From Eublepharis macularius (lineage: Eukaryota; Chordata; Lepidosauria; Squamata; Eublepharidae), in contig NC_072801.1 in NCBI RefSeq assembly GCF_028583425.1, positions 62,511,766-62,575,765 of the forward strand: a DNA stretch of 64,000 bases, given 5' to 3'. Position numbers and translations under genes: made by a program. Under the pieces are notes generated by a model, which did not search any database, was not told the origin of the DNA, and worked only from the letters and a program-made list of their open reading frames with translations. This document shows positions 58,356 through 64,000 of this stretch, piece by piece (the stretch's first letter is position 1; every line of letters starts with the position of its first letter).

Positions 58356-58735
58356 CTGGGATTGATGAAAGAGGGGGAAAGGACCCCTTGTGACCACCAA
58401 AAAGGCCAGGAATTATAGAGCCTGTGTGGATAAAAGCCACGCAAGGGAGGGTGTGTGACAGTGAGGAAGGGTGTCAGGTGAGATGGAAAAGCTGGTCCAG
58501 TTCTCTACCCGCAGGTTACTAGCCCTTCTTTTGAGTGATCTACCTGTTGAATTTCTGCCTGTCACATAGCTCTTAAAGGCCCAGGAGTGCTGCCAGGAAG
58601 GAGAAGAGAGCAGGGTGGGGTGGGGGCTGTGCGCTGCTTCTTTTGCTTATCTGCCCTTTGTTTCCTTTTTTCCCTCTGTTGAATATAAATGGGGCCTTCC
58701 TCAGATTTGGGTTTGAAGTCACAGAAACCACAAAG

Positions 58736-61700
58736 ATGACGCTCCTCGCTTCTGAGCGATCCATGCTTATCCGAAGTAAATTCCGGTCTGGTAAGTGTGA
58801 GTTTAGCTTTACAGTCATTCACGTAACTTGTCATGTTGATGTTTATTAACAAATGATGGTAATAATTTATTCTGGGATAAAAGCCAATCAGAAGGACTAT
58901 TCAATGCATTGTTCACATTTATAGACCTTACCTAAGGTTGTCAAAAGTTTTAAGAATTCATTACCATTAAAAAAAATCGTTGTGAACTGCAATGGTTACA
59001 TAATTTGTTTTTGCAATTAGTATAAATATCAAATCTGCTAATGATTAAAGTATATTTTGCTTTTAATAAAGTAAATACTTTAAAATGTGACCACTATTTG
59101 ACAGTATCTGATGATCTGTAACTTCTCTGTAAGTAAGGGAACAACTCAGTAGTAACTGTGGTTACTTGAATGAAAATCTGTAGCAAAAAAACCTGGAGTC
59201 TACAAATACGGAGATATATGTCAATTTACTTAATTGCATATATAAATGAAAAAGCAATTACATTGACTTGCATGCATTTGTTTAATTTGAGTAATTCTCT
59301 CTGATTCTCCCAGATGTAGGGAGCATCACAGAAGAATGTAGGGGCTCAAAGGTCATGCCCTTTGACCTGGGCAAGAGCCCTTTTCAGCAGATTGTGCCCC
59401 AAGGGTCAGATCTAGCCACGTTTGCTACCCTTCATGAACCCCAAGGCTACTGCTGAAGGCTGCCTAACCTTACTTTACTGTGGAATTGTCTCTACTTTGT
59501 GTAGGAAAAAATCTACTTTCTATGCTACATATGGAGTTTTAGAGCATATATGGCATTTCTCACACCATGGGTTAAGGGGTGGGAACTAAAATTCAGAGGG
59601 AGTGGCCTCCATCTGGGCTGTCTTAAGCACATTCATTCTTGCAGGTTTTCATCGGGAAAGTGTCCGTCCCTCTGCAAATCTGCTGCCTGCCTGAGGCAGC
59701 TAATTCATGTTGCGTCATGTTAAGGCTTGTCTTGACAACTTGTCCTTTGATGAATCAGATACGCATTCATTCACCACCACATTAGGCTATACGGACATTG
59801 CTGCCCTTTCAAAAATTCCAGCACCTTGAGTTGAACACATACAGAGTTTGGTTTTGGTAACTAGCCCAAATGTGGCTTTCTATGCAGTAGGTGTCTTCAG
59901 CACAGGCAGAAGGAGTGGATTGTCTCTGTTTCTCGTGCCTTTAGATTGGAGACTAAAACATTGTGCATTTGAGGTTGTCAAACTGGACCTGGCAAAGCCA
60001 AGCAAATTGCAACATCCTTGTTTGCTCCCCAGCCCAAGAGAAACTCTATCTAGATCTAAAGTGATAGCTCATGTGCGTTCTCTCTGTAGGTTAACCGTAT
60101 GGAATTGTGCTGCCTTTCTCTGAGTAGGAAGAGCAGTGGTGGTAAGAGTTAGCAGGAAAAGGCAGGCTGGGTTGTGAAAGGCAAACAGAAGGAAGGGAAG
60201 GCTAGTGATGTGGGAAGGAGAGGATTGGCAAGTGATCTTTCCGAAGTTAAAAACAAGGCTCGTTTGGCCAACTGGAAGGATGGTCAACATTCTTAGTTTA
60301 GTAGTCGTTTTGCTGTGGCCCATTCTGTTCAGTGGCCAATCTTCTCACTGTGTTCTACAATGTAATAGGAAGCTATTGGGATGGGTTTTGGGGGGTGGGG
60401 GTGGGGATTACCACATGATATGCCTCTGGGGTTGTCAGCCTCCAAGTGGGCCCTGGAGATCTCCCAGAATTACAAGTGATCTCCAGATGACAGCGATCAG
60501 TTCCCTGAGAGAAAATGGCTACTTTGGAGGGTGGACTCAGTGGCGTTATACTCCACTGAAGCTCCTCTTCTCCCCAAGTCTCATCTTCCCCAATTCTCTA
60601 GGAATTTCACTACCCAGATCGCACAGCTCTACATCCCTCAGCAATAAATGTAACATCTTCCTTCAACCAGTGAAGGAATGACCTTGGACCAGTCCTTGTC
60701 AAACTAATCTACCTCACAGGGTTGTTGTGTGGATAAAATGTAGGAATGATGAACCTTATATACTGTCCTGATCTTCTTTGAGTATAGAAATATAGTACAT
60801 AGATAAAACTGCTATACATTACACTTTAATTTTTAAGCTGTGCTTGTAACATGTTTTATGTGTATGTATAAAAATGGAAGCTGCCAGTTTAAATTATTAA
60901 AGTTATCAATTATTAAAGGAGTGGTGGCATTATTAAACAGGGAGGGCCAATAATGAACAGTTAAGCTGAAAGTTTACAGGCATCCCAGTTTAATTTTTGT
61001 GGATATTTTAGTTCTCCTGTGCTCTTGTAAGCCTTTGCTTTTAAAACTTTTTAAATCTTACCCTCTTCCTCCAGTAAAGGACTACCTGAAGTTTTTATGC
61101 AAATGTATTTAAATTCAACAATTGAAACAAATTTGTATCAAAAAGGTACCCAAAACTAATCGATGTACCTCTTAAAAAGCAAATGATTAATCAAGAGAAC
61201 ATTCTTAATGCTCTCCTAAGACCTCTTTCCTGGGAGTAAATTCCACTGAATAGACCAGGGTAGGATTCTGAGTAGACCCGCTTAGAATTGCTCTCTTTGC
61301 TGACAGCGCAGGTTAAAATGCTATATATTCAAGTGAAAAAGACATATATTATATGGGTACAGGCATCAAGAAGCTGGAAATGGCAACAGTTCCCCCAAAG
61401 ATGTCTGCAAAAGAACCCTTGTGTGAAAGAGCCTCCATGCTGCATATCCAAAGGGCTCTTGCAGCCTCTGGCCTGGGAGTTGGGGGCATCTTGTATTTCC
61501 ATCCCTCCAAATAAATAGCTAATGGCGTCACCCCAGCTGCTGCTGACAACGGGACAAATGCCCAGGCGGGCAGGCAGGAGAAAAGGGGGCACAGGAATAG
61601 AAACGCTTGGTGCAGTCCCACCCTCCAAAGGTATGACGTGCCTGCTGTTTGATGGTGGGCCTTGCCCACTCCGTCTTGCCCAGTTGGTGCTCTTCCTTAG

Positions 61701-62868
61701 ACAAGGTGACTCCAGGCATTGTCTTAGGCCTGGGTCTGCTCTACAGACAACAGAGCCCTCAGACTGCTTTTGTTTTCAAAGCAGCACAACAAAGCAAGTG
61801 TAGGTTTCTGGCGCAGTGGGGGGCCTTTGTTGCCAATTCTTCTGATAATGTCTGTGTACTCACTGTATAGTAAGTGGAAGAGGTCCCTTGTTGTTTCGGG
61901 CCCAGTGTAGTCAGTAGTCGTCCACTTTTGTATTCCAGTCCAGACTCCAGTCAGAGCAGTGGATGCCAGCCAGCTGTAATCATCGTCCCTAGGCCAGAAA
62001 CATAAATTAGTGTTCCTGTCATGGCTTCCCCCTTCCCTCACAGCTAACCTTGGGCATTATAGTTTTGTAAGCCTGCTAAGAATTCTGCTCCAGGTTCCAA
62101 CCTTTTGACCTCCTCAGAGATTAAAGGTTATAAAGCCTCTGGAGGGCAGATTATGGCCAGCTAAAATGCCTGAATGTACTCATAGACCATGCAAAGAAGT
62201 CTCAATACAACTCAGTTTCTCTGGGGAAGAGTGACCTTCTTACATACTCAGCACTCTTATAAAAATTCCAGAATTCTTTGCATATGCGTTCGAAAGAGAG
62301 AGTAACAAATCAGTTTACAACACAGAATCTGTCAAATGTGCTGTAAGGTTGCTGTGAACGTCTTTTGGCTCTATTTACTATTAATGAAGCAGAGCCTTTG
62401 GATCCAGTCTGGAATGGACATGGTCAATTGTTGACAATCTTGAATGGGAAAGGATTTGTTTTATCCTGGTTCACTTCTGTTTCAAGGTCAGATTACAGAC
62501 AATTAAAGATTCAAGGTTCATTCTTCAAGATTTTGCACTCTCTTCTATCTTAGGTATTTCTAATTTATTTAATTTTTTAGCTTGCTGTTTTCTGTCAGTT
62601 GATATTTTGGTTTTGATCTCAAATTGGACATTAATTCCTGTTACCTCTGTCTGTGTGGGGGGCGGGGGGGGGGTTGAATGGTTTGAGGGCTCTGATTTTT
62701 AGAATTGACATGTGGGATTTTCATTCATTTTTTAAAAAATGTCTGGTTGCTGAAAGGGATAGACCGACTAAGCTTACCCTCATCTTGTCACCCTCTTCAC
62801 AGTTCTCCAGCTCCGAATGCAACACCGTCGATCTCAAGAGCAGCTCTCTGAACGCCATCTCCTTCCAG
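58736..62868 (+). CDS. MAMSTR: MEF2-activating SAP-domain regulator, first two coding exons (partial)
   Basis: Exons 58736-58790 and 62803-62868 join in phase to MTLLASERSMLIRSKFRS, VLQLRMQHRRSQEQLSERHL and LP. This is the MEF2-binding N-terminus shared by MAMSTR (MASTR) and the long myocardin isoform. MAMSTR is a SAP-domain coactivator of MEF2 in muscle, acting in the nucleus. Position directly downstream of RASIP1 on the same strand is the human order, which favours MAMSTR over myocardin or MRTF genes. The first exon opens after CCTTCCTCAG at 58704 with 31 nt of leader. The donor CTG/GTAAGT and the acceptor CTCTTCACAG are canonical. The SAP domain and the rest must lie to the right, mostly outside the window. 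Confidence 0.82.
58800..60420. other. MAMSTR intron, left part
   Basis: A/T-rich intron DNA with no recognised repeat or exon. Confidence 0.4.
60428..60620. mobile_element. AGGGTTGCCA-end MITE, form B
   Basis: GGGTTGTCAGCCTCCAAGTG head, GAAAATGGCTACTTTGGAGG core. The right end is decayed. Confidence 0.6.
60670..60790 (+). mobile_element. tRNA-type SINE 3' fragment
   Basis: GACCTTGGACCAGTCCTTGT, CTACCTCACAGGGTTGTTGT, GTGGATAAAATGTAGGAATG. Confidence 0.5.
60800..62800. other. MAMSTR intron, right part
   Basis: No exon or repeat identified. G-rich homopolymer near 62655. Confidence 0.4.
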
Positions 62869-64000
62869 GTGATGTATGTCTATATTGGGAACCAGAGTTT
62901 TTCAACACCTGGTGCTGGATTTCAGAAATGCCATTCCTTTTGCCATTGTGAACAGCTCCCCTGTTGTATCAGAGCCGTAATGGCATTGATGGACTTGACT
63001 GCATCCAACAATATTTATTAAATGCTGCTTGTGCTATTGCAGCCTAGTACCATATCACAACATTTTTCAGGAATGTTGCTTTAAAGTGAAGATAAGTATA
63101 TAAATATATGGGGCCTTGAAGGCAACTGAATATTTAATGTGTCTAAAATGGCAATGTTTACCATCTTCCAATCTTACTAACCCTCCAGAACCAAAAACTT
63201 TATTACACAACCACCACATTTAAAGAGAACAAAAAGTTCTGTCTTTCTGGCAATATCCAAACAGTCAGGGGACAGATTCGAAGCAGACCTCCAGTCACAC
63301 CACAGAAAAACAGCCCCAGCTCCAGAGCTAAACCTTGTCATTGAATGGCAGTGAAGTGTTGGGGGAAAGCTACCTCGTTGCATTTCCATATGCAGGTCAA
63401 AAATTGAAGGCATGGAGAATTTTTTTTTAAGGAGAGTGCTGTAATAGCCTGGTTGGTGGATGTGCAAGAGACAGCCAAAATGGACCTAATAAGGAGAATG
63501 ACGTAAAGCAAATAGATGTTTTTTTCATGGAAAGGTGATACTTTCATATTTGCTTTTATGCCTGACAGCATATCAGAAGATACTTTGCTCAGTACTTCCT
63601 ACGTGAGCAGAGGCTGTGTTCCTATGCTCTTCAGGGCTGCAAGCAATGACAAGGGGCACATGGTTTGCCTACATGGTTTGCATGCGAGTTTCATTCCAGG
63701 CAGCAGGTATTGGGAGAAACGCCCAGAAGGATAGCTTTCTCACCTTATTACTTGAGAGCTATTAGCCAGAGACGCTAAGCATTGCTGTTTAACAAGTTGG
63801 GTCTGGGTTCCCCAAATCCTGCTCGCATTCCCTGCAGCCACACAGCAGCTGCAGTAAATGGTATCTTTTAAGAAGAGAGAAAGAGCTCAAAGGGTTGGAA
63901 CACCACTGCAAGGGAGGAAGGGCTCTTCCCCTCCAGCTGTTTTTCTATGCAGAAACAGTGCTGTGGGGAAGTTATTTTCCTATTTTTGCTGCTTCACATG
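62869..64000. other. MAMSTR intron 2 to window end
   Basis: No further MAMSTR exon could be supported. One candidate, after CCAAACAG at 63265, is listed among the rejected items. Confidence 0.35.

Noticed and set aside
63266-63343. Candidate third MAMSTR exon after CCAAACAG with text such as GQIRSRPPVTPQ
   Set aside because: The text vaguely recalls the IRSRP motif of myocardin-type proteins, but the acceptor is weak, the frame stops after about 25 residues and no donor fits.

Overview
The window looks like vertebrate nuclear DNA, most likely from a squamate reptile. It holds intron-rich genes with canonical GT-AG junctions, a Bov-B LINE, 5S-rRNA-derived Sauria-type SINEs, L2-type LINEs, tRNA-derived SINEs, several MITE families and a DIRS-type retrotransposon. 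A gecko or related lizard is my guess from the repeat mix, but the species cannot be fixed from sequence alone. I see no prokaryotic features, CRISPR, rRNA or tRNA genes.

All four recognisable host genes are on the + strand. A GARIN5B/FAM71E2-like gene (exons 2119-14866; first exon not found) encodes a GARIN domain followed by a very long serine-rich tail built from tandem peptide repeats. A COX6B gene (22759-24124, 95 aa, COX6B2-like) follows. RASIP1 comes next (coding exons 30960-54131, 11 exons, 932 aa with every exon phase matching), with RA, FHA-like and DIL regions. The first two coding exons of MAMSTR (58736-62868) follow, downstream of a CpG-rich stretch that probably holds its promoter. 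The gene runs off the right edge. RASIP1 followed by MAMSTR on one strand matches human 19q13.33. GARIN5B next to COX6B2 matches human 19q13.42. The window therefore joins two segments that are apart in human.

The most striking element is a DIRS-type tyrosine-recombinase retrotransposon (about 46479-52282) in the last intron of RASIP1, in the sense direction. It shows ORF1, an RT/RNase H ORF, a recombinase ORF, 158-bp inverted terminal repeats that look identical by eye, and an internal complementary region matching both outer ends. It looks whole and young.

The introns and intergenic DNA are dense with nested repeats. There are at least eleven copies of a MITE with AGGGTTGCCA ends and nine 5S-type SINE copies. 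Three DNA transposons are seated inside SINEs, and a short retroposon-like unit sits inside a MITE. Several other palindromic MITEs and microsatellites are present, many of the latter grown from LINE tails. The remaining gaps show nothing I can identify.
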